NCBI GenBank assembly: GCA_012517475.1
Contig: JAAYUV010000062.1
Span: 62,001 to 126,000 of the forward strand
DNA length: 64,000 bases
Origin: Peptococcaceae bacterium
GTDB lineage: Bacteria; Bacillota; Desulfitobacteriia; Desulfitobacteriales; Syntrophobotulaceae
Direction: 5' to 3'
This document shows positions 54,042-62,172 of the stretch, one piece after another. The position numbers were made by a program, and so were the translations under genes. The notes below the pieces were generated by a model that was not told where the DNA came from, ran no database searches, and saw only the letters and a list, made by a program, of their open reading frames with translations. Each line of letters opens with the position of its first letter. The stretch's first letter is position 1.

Positions 54042-54986
54042 ATGGTAACATTGAATAAACAAGCTTTTCAGGGCAGGGACTTTATCTCGCTGAATCATTT
54101 TACAGCAGCGGAAATATCCCATATGATTGATGTCGGAATTGAATTAAAGGCTGAAAAAAAAGCAGGAATTCCCCATCCCGTTCTTCAAGGAAAAACACTG
54201 GGTATGATCTTTACAAAATCATCGACCAGAACAAGGGTTGCCTTTGAAGTGGGTATTTATCAGTTAGGAGGGACCGGTCTTTTCTTGAGCAGCAGGGATA
54301 TACAGATTGGAAGGGGTGAACCGGTTCAGGATACCGCCAGGGTTTTGTCGAGGATGGTGGATGGGATTATGATCCGGACATACAGCCATCAGGAAGTTCT
54401 GGATCTTGCCGAGTATGCAACAGTCCCGGTAATCAACGGATTGAGCGATTTCCTTCACCCTACCCAGGTGCTCGCCGACTTGATGACGATTAAAGAGTAT
54501 AAGGGCAGGATTGAAGGGCTGAAATTGACCTATATCGGAGACAGCAATAATATGGCGAATTCTCTGCTTCTCGGAGGCACGAAGATGGGGATGCACATCG
54601 TCATTGCTTCACCCGAAGGTTATCAGCCGGTGCCTGAGATCATGGAGCTGGCCAAGCAGAACGCCAGGATTAGCGGCGGCTCCGCCCAGGTACTTCTTGA
54701 TCCTGCGGAGGCAGCCGTTCAGGCCGATGTCCTTTATACGGATGTCTGGGCCAGTATGGGCCAGGAGGAAGAAAGCGAAATAAGAAAGAAAGTCTTTGCT
54801 TCTTATCAAATCAATCAAAAAATTCTTGAATCCGCGCATCCTGACGCTATTGTTATGCATTGCCTGCCTGCACACAGAGGGGAAGAGATTACGGAAGAAG
54901 TTCTGGAAGGTCCCCAGTCAGTGGTATTTGACGAAGCGGAAAACAGGCTCCATGCCCATAAAGCCATTATGGCACTTGTAATGTAG
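54042..54986 (+). CDS. argF: Ornithine carbamoyltransferase
   Basis: ArgF forms citrulline from ornithine and carbamoyl phosphate. The 314 residues contain the carbamoyl-phosphate motif SSTRTRVAFE, the HPTQ motif (FLHPTQVLADL), DVWASMGQE and the catalytic HCLPAHRG. AAAGGGGATAC precedes the ATG. It is the first gene of argF-argG-argH, downstream of an ArgR-type promoter, with argG 49 bases on. Confidence 0.95.
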   Translation: MVTLNKQAFQGRDFISLNHFTAAEISHMIDVGIELKAEKKAGIPHPVLQGKTLGMIFTKSSTRTRVAFEVGIYQLGGTGLFLSSRDIQIGRGEPVQDTARVLSRMVDGIMIRTYSHQEVLDLAEYATVPVINGLSDFLHPTQVLADLMTIKEYKGRIEGLKLTYIGDSNNMANSLLLGGTKMGMHIVIASPEGYQPVPEIMELAKQNARISGGSAQVLLDPAEAAVQADVLYTDVWASMGQEEESEIRKKVFASYQINQKILESAHPDAIVMHCLPAHRGEEITEEVLEGPQSVVFDEAENRLHAHKAIMALVM

Positions 54987-55035
54987 AAAATATTGTATAA
55001 AATATATTCAGGACTAAACAAAAGGAGAAAGGTTT

Positions 55036-56241
55036 ATGGCTAAAGTAGTACTTGCGTATTCCGGTGGTCTGGATACATCTATTATTATTCCCTGGCTCAA
55101 AGAAAATTACGGTTATGAGGTCATCGCAATGGCCGCAGATTTGGGACAAGGGGAAGAATTGGAGCCGCTCAGGGAAAAATCCATCAAGAGCGGTGCATCC
55201 AAAATATATATTGAAGACCTGAAAGAAGAATTTATTACGGATTTTATTTATCCCACACTGCAGGCCGGTGCTGTGTATGAAGGAAAATACCTTTTAGGCA
55301 CTTCTTTTGCCCGCCCGCTTATTGCCAAAAAATTAGTTGAGGTCGCACAAAAAGAAGGGGCAGTGGCAGTAGCCCATGGCGCAACCGGAAAAGGGAACGA
55401 CCAGGTGCGCTTTGAATTAACGGTTAAAGCGCTGAATCCTGATTTAAAGATTATTGCCCCCTGGAGAGAGTGGAATATCAAATCCAGAGAGGATGCTATT
55501 GATTATGCCACGGAACGCGGCATACCTGTTCCTGTAACCAAGGACAGGCCGTACAGCATGGACCGCAACCTTTGGCATCTCAGCCATGAGGGCGGTGATC
55601 TGGAGGATCCCTGGAACGAACCCCTGGAAGATCTTTACCTTTTGGGAGTGTCCCCTCAAAAAGCCCCTGACAAGCCAACCTATGTACAGATTGATTTTGA
55701 ACAGGGAATTCCGGTCGCTGTCAATGGCGAGAAACTTCCCCCAATCAAACTTCTGGAAAAACTGAATGAACTTGGCGGTATGAACGGCGTAGGAATCGTT
55801 GACATGGTCGAAAACAGATTGGTGGGGATGAAGTCCCGGGGCGTATATGAAACCCCTGGAGGAACCATCCTCTACACTGCCCATGAATATCTGGAATTAT
55901 TGACGCTTGACCGTATTACCTTACATTATAAGGAGCAAATCGCTCTTCGCTATGCTGAGTTAGTGTATGACGGAGTATGGTATTCTCCTCTCAGGGAAGC
56001 TTTGGATGCGTTTGTTAAAGTAACGCAGCGGAATGTTACCGGTACTGTCAGGATCAAGCTTTATAAAGGGAACTGTACCCCGGCAGGGATAAAATCTCCT
56101 TACTCCTTGTACAACCAGGAATTTGCCACTTTTGGAGAAGATGCAGTCTATAACCAGAAAGATGCCGAAGGCTTCATCAATCTTTTTGGGCTGCCTCTTA
56201 AAGTACGTGCGTTAATGGAAAGAAAATCCGGATTAAGATAG
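55036..56241 (+). CDS. argG: Argininosuccinate synthase
   Basis: ArgG condenses citrulline and aspartate using ATP. The 401-residue protein begins with the N-type PP-loop [18 protein letters not shown] and has [15 protein letters not shown] and [12 protein letters not shown]. Length is normal. AAAGGAGAAAGG precedes the ATG. An intrinsic terminator follows, so argH may be read partly from its own promoter. Confidence 0.96.
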   Translation: MAKVVLAYSGGLDTSIIIPWLKENYGYEVIAMAADLGQGEELEPLREKSIKSGASKIYIEDLKEEFITDFIYPTLQAGAVYEGKYLLGTSFARPLIAKKLVEVAQKEGAVAVAHGATGKGNDQVRFELTVKALNPDLKIIAPWREWNIKSREDAIDYATERGIPVPVTKDRPYSMDRNLWHLSHEGGDLEDPWNEPLEDLYLLGVSPQKAPDKPTYVQIDFEQGIPVAVNGEKLPPIKLLEKLNELGGMNGVGIVDMVENRLVGMKSRGVYETPGGTILYTAHEYLELLTLDRITLHYKEQIALRYAELVYDGVWYSPLREALDAFVKVTQRNVTGTVRIKLYKGNCTPAGIKSPYSLYNQEFATFGEDAVYNQKDAEGFINLFGLPLKVRALMERKSGLR

Positions 56242-56285
56242 ATAGATTTGTCTATTTATGCAAACTTGAATAAACGAATTTCTAA

Positions 56286-56328
56286 CAAGAATGTTGGGGT
56301 TGTCAGCCCCTCATTCTTGTATTCTTTT
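56286..56328 (+). terminator. Intrinsic terminator between argG and argH
   Basis: CAAGAATG/CATTCTTG outer stem with inner GGGG/CCCC, followed by TATTCTTTT, 44 bases after the argG stop. Confidence 0.8.
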
Positions 56329-56437
56329 CGTTTCAAAGTTCCGGATACAGGAATATTGCTGATGTAATTAATCCAGGAATTGGAGTATACTATATTTGCG
56401 TGAAATAAAACAGATAAGATTCGAAAGGAGTCTGATT

Positions 56438-57817
56438 ATGAAACTTTGGGGAGGACGTTTTGAGAAAGATACCGATTCTCTGGTTGAAGATTTTCATTCA
56501 TCTATTTCCTTTGACCAGCGTTTATATAAGCACGATATCCAGGGCAGTATCGCCCATGCCGGGATGTTAGGCAGGATCGGTGTTTTAACAGAATCAGAGG
56601 CCTCTAAAATTATTAGCGGTTTGACTGATATTTTAAAAGATATTGAAGCGGGAGATGTTCAGTTTGAAGTTGGTGCAGAAGATATCCATATGAACATTGA
56701 AAAGCTTCTGACAGAGAGAATCGGAGACATTGGCAAAAAACTGCATACCGGCCGCAGCAGGAATGATCAGGTAGCCCTGGACTTTCGTCTTTTCCTCAGG
56801 GCGGAAATTGATCAGACCAAGATTCTTTTGATAAAGACAATTGAAACTTTATTGGAATTATGTGACAAGCATTTATATACCTGGATGCCCGGTTATACCC
56901 ATCTGCAAAAAGCTCAGCCTATTACGCTAAGCCATCATTTAATGGCTTATGTACAGATGTTCTTACGGGACCTAGGACGTCTGAACGATGCCCGAAAGAG
57001 GTTAAATGTATCCCCACTCGGTTCGGGAGCCTTAGCGGGAACCACATTCCCTCTGCAAAGAGAGGAAGTGGCTCGGGAACTTGGGTTTGACGGGGTTACA
57101 TGGAATAGTCTGGATGGGGTCAGCGACAGAGATTTTGCTTTGGAGTTTTTGGCTGGAGCATCGATTTTGATGATGCACCTTAGCCGGATGTGCGAAGAGC
57201 TAATTATATGGTCCAGCGGGGAGTTTTCTTTTATTACCATAGATGATGCCTATGCTACCGGCTCCAGCATCATGCCCCAGAAGAAAAATCCGGATGTTGC
57301 CGAATTGGTTAGAGGGAAGACAGGCCGAGTGTACGGTGATTTGATGGCGCTGTTAACTGTCATGAAAGGATTACCTCTGGCGTATAACAAAGATATGCAG
57401 GAAGATAAAGAGTGTGTATTTGATGCGGTGGATACGGTTCAAAAATCCCTGTTGGTGATGGAACCCATGCTCGCCACCATGAAGGTGAACCATCGGGTTA
57501 TGGAAGAAGAGGCAAAAAAGGGCTTTACCAATGCAACGGATCTGGCAGATTATCTTGCTAAAAAGAATGTTCCATTTCGGGAAGCGCATGCTATCGTAGG
57601 CAGGTTGGTCCTGGAATGTACCCAAAGAGGGTGTGCCTTGGAGGATTTGAATCTTGTTGAACTGAAAAAAGTATCTCCTGTTTTTGAAGAGGATCTTTAT
57701 GAAGCAATTTCGCTTGAAACATGTGTTGATAAGCGGAATATTACGGGAGGTCCCGCTGCCCAGGCCGTACAAAAGGCTATTGCAGTCAGCCGGCAAACAC
57801 TAAATGGTTTAAAATAG
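56438..57817 (+). CDS. argH: Argininosuccinate lyase
   Basis: ArgH splits argininosuccinate to arginine and fumarate. The 459-residue fumarase-superfamily protein contains MKLWGGRFEKDTD at the start, HTGRSRNDQVALD, TPGYTHLQ-type MPGYTHLQKAQP and the signature GSSIMPQKKNPDVAELVRG. The ATG at 56438 follows GAAAGGAG; a longer in-frame GTG start upstream lacks such a site. Confidence 0.96.
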   Translation: MKLWGGRFEKDTDSLVEDFHSSISFDQRLYKHDIQGSIAHAGMLGRIGVLTESEASKIISGLTDILKDIEAGDVQFEVGAEDIHMNIEKLLTERIGDIGKKLHTGRSRNDQVALDFRLFLRAEIDQTKILLIKTIETLLELCDKHLYTWMPGYTHLQKAQPITLSHHLMAYVQMFLRDLGRLNDARKRLNVSPLGSGALAGTTFPLQREEVARELGFDGVTWNSLDGVSDRDFALEFLAGASILMMHLSRMCEELIIWSSGEFSFITIDDAYATGSSIMPQKKNPDVAELVRGKTGRVYGDLMALLTVMKGLPLAYNKDMQEDKECVFDAVDTVQKSLLVMEPMLATMKVNHRVMEEEAKKGFTNATDLADYLAKKNVPFREAHAIVGRLVLECTQRGCALEDLNLVELKKVSPVFEEDLYEAISLETCVDKRNITGGPAAQAVQKAIAVSRQTLNGLK

Positions 57818-57980
57818 CGTAATTTGTAAATTGAAAGGATATGATGACTTAATAAAGAAAATTTAATAATTTTGGACTGGATTTTAAAGATAAATGTTTA
57901 AAATACAACTTCTTGCAAAAAACAGAGAATGGAAAGAAAACAGTGAGTCCTGGCAGATTTAGACGGACATAAGGAAATTT

Positions 57981-58010
57981 TGTGGATAAAACTGTGGATA
58001 TTGTGGATTA
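57981..58010. promoter_or_regulatory. Cluster of three DnaA-box-like sites
   Basis: TGTGGATAA (57981-57989, the exact complement of the DnaA box TTATCCACA), TGTGGATAT (57993-58001) and TGTGGATTA (58002-58010) lie in the same orientation within 30 bases, next to an A/T-rich stretch, upstream of nadE. No replication gene is nearby, so this is more likely a DnaA titration or regulatory site than an origin. Confidence 0.6.
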
Positions 58011-58114
58011 AATTTAAAGAATTAAGTTATGATTTTGTAAAAAAGAATGATTGATATCTTCTAACTTAGCAAATAAACGAATGATAATTTACATCATCAA
58101 AGGAGCGAATGATT

Positions 58115-58888
58115 ATGTGGAATATGGAGGAAATTGCAAAAAGGCAAAATAAAGTTGTAGAATGGCTGCGGCAAAAGAATCAGGAGGCAAAAACAGACGG
58201 TTTGGTTTGCGGAATATCAGGGGGAGTTGATTCGGCGGTAGTTGCCGGTTTATGTAAAAAGGCTTTCCCCAAAAATTCTGTGGGTGTAATTATGCCCTGC
58301 AAGTCAAACCCGGCTGACAGGGAGGACGCCTTATTAGTAGCAAAGACACTCGGGATTGATGTGCTGGAAATTGATTTGGAAGAAGCGCATACTTCGATTT
58401 ACGGGAGAGTTGAAGCTGCAGTGGGCAAAGAGTCTTGTTCACCTAAAGCGGGACAGGTCGGTCAGGGGAACCTCAAGGCCCGTTTACGGATGGCCACGCT
58501 GTATACGATTGCCAATCTCAAAAATTATCTTGTGGTTGGAACGGATAACGCCCCCGAAAGTTATACAGGATATTTTACCAAATATGGTGACGGCGGTGTT
58601 GATCTCCTGCCCATTAGTTCGTTAACCAAATCGGAAGTACGAGCTTGGGCCAGGGCATTAGGTCTTCCTGAGCTTATTGCTTCCAGAACTCCTACCGCAG
58701 GACTGTGGATGGGTCAGACCGACGAAGAGGAAATGGGACTGACCTACGATATGATTGACAGGTATTTGCTGGGAGAAAAAATATCCGAGGAAGCCATCGA
58801 GAAGATTGAAAGATTGCATGCTGTCAGCGAGCATAAGCGCCTAATGCCGCCGACCATTGATTTACCCAAACCGGAAAGGCTGGATTAG
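58115..58888 (+). CDS. nadE: Ammonia-dependent NAD synthetase
   Basis: NadE amidates nicotinate adenine dinucleotide to NAD. The 257-residue protein has the PP-loop CGISGGVDSAVVAGL, GQGNLKARLRMATLY and VGTDNAPESYTGYFTKYGDGG, and lacks an N-terminal nitrilase domain, so it uses free ammonia. The ATG at 58115 is nine bases after AAAGGAG; the ATG at 58109 is too close. It directly abuts the following gene. Confidence 0.93.
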   Translation: MWNMEEIAKRQNKVVEWLRQKNQEAKTDGLVCGISGGVDSAVVAGLCKKAFPKNSVGVIMPCKSNPADREDALLVAKTLGIDVLEIDLEEAHTSIYGRVEAAVGKESCSPKAGQVGQGNLKARLRMATLYTIANLKNYLVVGTDNAPESYTGYFTKYGDGGVDLLPISSLTKSEVRAWARALGLPELIASRTPTAGLWMGQTDEEEMGLTYDMIDRYLLGEKISEEAIEKIERLHAVSEHKRLMPPTIDLPKPERLD

Positions 58889-59473
58889 ATGGGATTTAAA
58901 ATCGGATTAGACATTGATGGAGTTGTAGCGGACAGTTTCCCTGTTTTTATTGCTGAGCTCAATAAGCATTACGGTAAAAACGTCACTGAAATAGATGATT
59001 ATGATATAGCCAAGGTTTATGGTGTTCCCTGGGATGATATGGATTCTTTCTTCAATGAAAACATGGAGTATCTTTTTTCCACCCCGGAACCTATGGCGGG
59101 GGCATTAGAAACCATCCGCTATTTTCAGGATAAAGGGAATGAGATTTTTTTCGTTACTGCTCGCAGGTGCGGGGGAGAGGAAAGAGTGACACTGGATTGG
59201 TTTGAACGGCACGGAATTCCCCGGGATAAGGCAATTTTCGCCGGGGGGGCAAGTAAAACATTCGCCGTACGCGAACTCGGCATAAATGTTTTTGTAGAGG
59301 ACTTTATGTCCAATGCATTGGAAATTGCTTCGATCGGTGTTCCGGTACTGCTTCTTGATACTCCCTATAACCAAGGGAAAACCCCAAAAGGGGTAACACG
59401 GTGCTATAACTGGAGAGAAATTAAAGAATTGATAGAAGAGATCCAACAAAGGAAGGTATCGCAAAACTACTGA
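58889..59473 (+). CDS. 5'(3')-deoxyribonucleotidase-like HAD protein
   Basis: A 194-residue HAD-superfamily protein of the NT5C/YqfW type. The nucleophile motif is IGLDIDGVVADSF, motif II is FFVTARRCGG, and the acidic motif is FVEDFMSNALEIA. It probably dephosphorylates a nucleotide or related small phosphate. The start codon is the first base after the nadE stop, so translation is likely coupled. The terminator stem overlaps its stop codon. Confidence 0.8.
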   Translation: MGFKIGLDIDGVVADSFPVFIAELNKHYGKNVTEIDDYDIAKVYGVPWDDMDSFFNENMEYLFSTPEPMAGALETIRYFQDKGNEIFFVTARRCGGEERVTLDWFERHGIPRDKAIFAGGASKTFAVRELGINVFVEDFMSNALEIASIGVPVLLLDTPYNQGKTPKGVTRCYNWREIKELIEEIQQRKVSQNY

Positions 59474-59496
59474 AAAGTAGTGAGCGATACTTTTTT
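59455..59496 (+). terminator. Terminator overlapping the nucleotidase stop codon
   Basis: GGTATCGC/GCGATAC outer stem and ACTACT/AGTAGT inner stem followed by six T's. The stop codon (TGA at 59471) is in the loop. Confidence 0.9.
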
Positions 59497-59543
59497 CCTT
59501 AATGGCTGTTCTTTGCATGACTGAATAAACCAGCCCAGGGCAG

Positions 59544-59733
59544 GGCTACGTAATGTATAGACGCTTTCGGCAGCGTAAAGGCATGGCAGGCCTTTACGAC
59601 CCTCCATGGCGAGCCGCTCCTTGCCATCCATGGCATCGCGGCACTAGGCCATCCTTGGCCGTTGAAACAGCCGCACTCCGCATCCCGTTACGCATGCGTA
59701 ACGCGCTTGACGCTGTCTATACATTACATAGCC
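59544..59733. repeat. Modular palindromic repeat, copy E
   Basis: The outer arms GGCTACGTAATGTATAGAC (59544-59562) and its complement (59715-59733) pair at 18 of 19 positions. Inside come GCTTTCGGCAGC, GTAAAGGC...GCCTTTAC, CCATGG, GCCATCCATGGC, ATCGCGGCACTAG, GGCCATCCTTGGCC, CAGCCGCACTCCGCATC and GTTACGCATGCGTAAC, in the order of copy D. A coding-like frame covers it by chance. The element ends three bases before a truncated gene remnant. Confidence 0.88.
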
Positions 59734-59736
59734 TAG

Positions 59737-59889
59737 TCTCAAGCTTTATCCGATGATAAGTTAGTATATGGAGAGTATTGCCTATCTTATATACTAAAAG
59801 AATTTTTTAAAGGAAAATTATGGAGAAATGTAGAATATCCTGATGAGCAGCAAATATTAAGAAATTGTTTTACTGTTTTTAAGAGATAG
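59737..59889 (+). pseudogene. 3' remnant of a gene cut at the repeat
   Basis: Immediately beyond copy E a frame without a start codon reads SQALSDDKLVYGEYCLSYIL, continues KEFFKGKLWRNVEYPDEQQI, and ends LRNCFTVFKR before a TAG. The composition is that of an ordinary soluble protein C-terminus, not of repeat DNA. I do not recognise the family. It suggests that an upstream part was deleted when the repeat or flanking DNA rearranged (inference). Confidence 0.45.
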
Positions 59890-59891
59890 AA

Positions 59892-59990
59892 ATGAGGCTA
59901 ATGTCTATAATGGGAAGTAACAAACAAAATATGAGTATTCCATTTAATGAAGAAACAGTTTTCTCTACAGGAGTAACATTTTTCAACTAA
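59892..59990 (+). CDS. Possible 32-residue peptide
   Basis: A short frame starting two bases after the preceding stop reads MRLMSIMGSNKQNMSIPFNE and ends ETVFSTGVTFFN. It has only a weak ribosome site (AAGAGATAG). It could be a remnant of the same lost operon as the fragment before it. Low certainty. Confidence 0.2.
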   Translation: MRLMSIMGSNKQNMSIPFNEETVFSTGVTFFN

Positions 59991-60054
59991 AAAATATTTT
60001 GGCGAATTAGTGTGATAAAATTATAAAATTGTTGTATTTAAAGACATAAAAGTA

Positions 60055-60190
60055 TTGACATTGACACCAGTGCTTCTATATAATGATAAATGTAAAAATA
60101 TTTATATTTTTCATCCGAATTATTAAGAATAATAAAGTATTGAAGAGATATTTGGGCTAAAAAGCTATTATTGAGCTTTTTAGCCTTTTT
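60055..60190 (+). ncRNA. Possible small RNA: consensus promoter followed closely by a terminator
   Basis: TTGACA (60055-60060), 18 bases, TATAAT (60079-60084) predict a start near 60091. A 12-bp perfect stem GGCTAAAAAGCT/AGCTTTTTAGCC (60155-60185) with five T's lies about 65 bases further. The transcript would be about 100 bases, without a credible reading frame, and contains a small ATTATT/AATAAT hairpin. It is either a small RNA or an attenuated leader of the downstream CBASS operon. Confidence 0.5.
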
Positions 60191-60297
60191 ACTTTGGACA
60201 TAGAATATATTAAAATAGACTTAGCAAAAAATGGGTGCCTTTAAATGAATCCAGAGAGATTCATAAGGTTCTTTAAAATTGGATGTCTGGTTATAAT

Positions 60298-60336
60298 CCG
60301 GCTTGATTTGTAAGAATCTTGCCGGTATTTATTTTT
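60298..60336 (+). terminator. Terminator-like hairpin upstream of the CBASS operon
   Basis: CCGGC-TT-GATT pairs with AATC-TT-GCCGG, followed by TATTTATTTTT. It is the second + strand terminator-like element in the leader region. Confidence 0.6.
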
Positions 60337-60360
60337 AAAAGGGGTGATTAAATAAAAAAT

Positions 60361-60387
60361 TAATCCCACAGATAGTGTGTGGGATTA
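60361..60387 (-). terminator. Leftward terminator
   Basis: A perfect 10-bp stem TAATCCCACA/TGTGGGATTA with a 7-base loop. Only on the - strand is it followed by a T run (ATTTTTTATTT), so it would stop leftward transcription coming from 60390-60600. Confidence 0.65.
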
Positions 60388-60416
60388 ACTAAAAAGTGGT
60401 ATCGGTAGATATGTAA

Positions 60417-60524
60417 AAATGGCAGGACTACCGAACCATTGCCAGAGAAGGATTGCCGTCCTTACCCTGTAAAATAAGAAATCAAAAAGATAATTAGACA
60501 ATATCTTAAAAATTCCTGCCATTT
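60417..60524. ncRNA. Putative structured RNA element before the CD-NTase gene
   Basis: AAATGGCAGGA (60417-60427) pairs perfectly with TCCTGCCATTT (60514-60524), closing a region with two internal hairpins: AAGGA/TCCTT (about 60448-60464) and AAGATA/TATCTT (60487-60507). TGGCA at 60420 could alternatively pair with TGCCA at 60440, giving two exclusive folds. On the + strand it ends 36 bases before the CD-NTase start. On the - strand it precedes the leftward terminator at 60361. Orientation and function are unknown. Confidence 0.45.
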
Positions 60525-60560
60525 CAATGTTAATTTTATAGAAAAGAGAGGAATTTTTAC

Positions 60561-61712
60561 ATGATTGATATCCTATCAAATCAAGTTATTCAAATTGAGG
60601 ATTTGCTCAATCGAATTGGAGACAAGCTCCAGTTAAATAAAACTAGAAGAGAAACCATTGAGAAAAGTTACTCTACAATTGCAAGATTATTTGACAATGA
60701 CGATGGTTTATTCAAAGGAGTTGCCGTAGATATCTACCCCCAAGGTTCGTATAGAATAGGGACCACTGTAAGGCCAATACACCAAAATGAATATGACTTA
60801 GACTTTGTATTACAGCCTCAAATGCTTTGGAGAGAGGGACTTAACCCTTTAGAAGTCTTGAAACATGTTCAATCAAGAATTGTTTTATCAAAGGAGTATG
60901 AAAACAAAACCGAAATTTTAAAAAGATGCGTTAGAATAAACTATACAGATTATCATATGGATATTCTTCCAGCTTTCCCTGAAAGATATATTCAAAATTT
61001 AAGTGTGAAAGTCCCTGATAAAAAATTGAAAGATTGGAAAGATAGCTGTCCCAAGGGCTACGCAAAGTGGTTCGAACTTAGGTGTTTGCAAAGAAAACAC
61101 ATTGCCCTTGAAAAAATGGCAAAAATAGAACCGCTTCCACAGGAAATGCCATATGAATTTAAAGAACCACTGCAAAGAGCTGTTCAGATAATTAAGCGAA
61201 GTCGGGATATATTTTTTGAAGATAAACCAGATTTTAGCCCAATTAGTATTATTTTGACTACCTTAGCAGCAAAATACTATGATGGCGAGTCAACAGCTTT
61301 TGAAGCTGTATGTAACATAGTCGAGCAAATCAATTGTGAAATCCAGAAAACGGTTGGGGTGATGGAAGTCTATAATCCCATTAACGAAAACGAGAAATTT
61401 AGTGAAAAATGGGATAATAATAATTTTCTTTATAAGGCTTTTAAAGATTTTATGCAGTATCTTAAAGAACAATTCATTAATCTAAAAAATGCAAGGGGTA
61501 TTGCACAGGTAAATCAAATTTTGAAACAACTACTTGGAGAAACATTATCCGAGGAAGCAATTAATGAACAAGCATTTTATGTTAATAAAAGCAGAAATAA
61601 TCAAAGCTTAGGAATTGTTAAACCTGCAGCAGCTCTTACAATAATTTCGCCAGGTAGCTTTGATAAGGAGTCAGTACAACCTATACGAAAGCATAATTTC
61701 TATGGGGTTTAA
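60561..61712 (+). CDS. CBASS cGAS/DncV-like nucleotidyltransferase (CD-NTase)
   Basis: A 383-residue signalling nucleotidyltransferase that on phage infection makes a cyclic oligonucleotide. The catalytic core is visible: GS at residues 62-63 (QGSYRIGTTVRP), metal aspartates D79 and D81 (EYDLDFVLQP) and D134 (YHMDILPAFP). The C-terminal half is the helical substrate-binding part (KEPLQRAVQIIKRSRDIFF). GAGAGGAA precedes the ATG. The next gene encodes an E2-like protein three bases on, defining a short type II CBASS operon. The clade and the nucleotide product cannot be settled by eye. Confidence 0.9.
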   Translation: MIDILSNQVIQIEDLLNRIGDKLQLNKTRRETIEKSYSTIARLFDNDDGLFKGVAVDIYPQGSYRIGTTVRPIHQNEYDLDFVLQPQMLWREGLNPLEVLKHVQSRIVLSKEYENKTEILKRCVRINYTDYHMDILPAFPERYIQNLSVKVPDKKLKDWKDSCPKGYAKWFELRCLQRKHIALEKMAKIEPLPQEMPYEFKEPLQRAVQIIKRSRDIFFEDKPDFSPISIILTTLAAKYYDGESTAFEAVCNIVEQINCEIQKTVGVMEVYNPINENEKFSEKWDNNNFLYKAFKDFMQYLKEQFINLKNARGIAQVNQILKQLLGETLSEEAINEQAFYVNKSRNNQSLGIVKPAAALTIISPGSFDKESVQPIRKHNFYGV

Positions 61713-61715
61713 TTT

Positions 61716-62171
61716 ATGAAGAAAAAAGAATTCCCTAATTACAAAAAGAAGGTTGTAACCATTGCTGGCCAAAGGGAAGCTATGTTGAATGCATATCCGG
61801 AATTTAAGTGTACTTGGGATAAAAATAATATTTCATGGATTGGAGAAATAAGGCCCACACCAATTAGTGATTCGTATAAAATTTGTATTTTTTACTCTCT
61901 GGAGATACCCCCAAAGGTCAAAGTATTAAGTCCGAGTCTCAAAACATTTAATAATCAACCAATTCCCCACATGTATCATCAGAAGGAACTTTGTCTCTTC
62001 TATCCCCCTAAAAAAGAATGGACAAGACAAGATTTAATTGCCGAAACTATAATCCCTTGGACTTCTGAATGGTTATATTTTTATGAAGTCTGGCAGGTAA
62101 CAGGTGAGTGGAATGGTGAAGGCATACATCTAGTGAAAGGAACGAGAAATATTCTCGTGGAAGAGCAGTAA
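61716..62171 (+). CDS. CBASS E2-like conjugating protein (short type II)
   Basis: A 151-residue stand-alone E2-fold protein. The likely catalytic cysteine is C93 in KELCLFYPPKKEW, preceded by histidines (PHMYHQ), with family-typical TIIPWTSEWLYFYEVWQVTGEWNGEGIHL behind it. In short type II CBASS such E2-only proteins modify the C-terminus of the CD-NTase without E1 or deconjugase. It starts three bases after the CD-NTase stop and ends one base before the HNH gene start. Confidence 0.85.
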   Translation: MKKKEFPNYKKKVVTIAGQREAMLNAYPEFKCTWDKNNISWIGEIRPTPISDSYKICIFYSLEIPPKVKVLSPSLKTFNNQPIPHMYHQKELCLFYPPKKEWTRQDLIAETIIPWTSEWLYFYEVWQVTGEWNGEGIHLVKGTRNILVEEQ

Positions 62172-62172
62172 A

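Noticed and set aside
57981-58010. Replication origin
   Set aside because: Only three DnaA-box-like sites and no dnaA, dnaN or gyrase genes nearby; a regulatory or titration site is more modest and likelier.
59553-59756. 67-codon open frame on the + strand
   Set aside because: It lies over repeat copy E, has low-complexity repeat-derived composition (GCCATCC and GCGG modules) and no ribosome site.
60385-60579. 64-codon frame on the - strand before the CD-NTase gene
   Set aside because: No ribosome site, overlaps the CD-NTase start and the putative structured RNA; the sequence looks like non-coding hydrophobic shadow.
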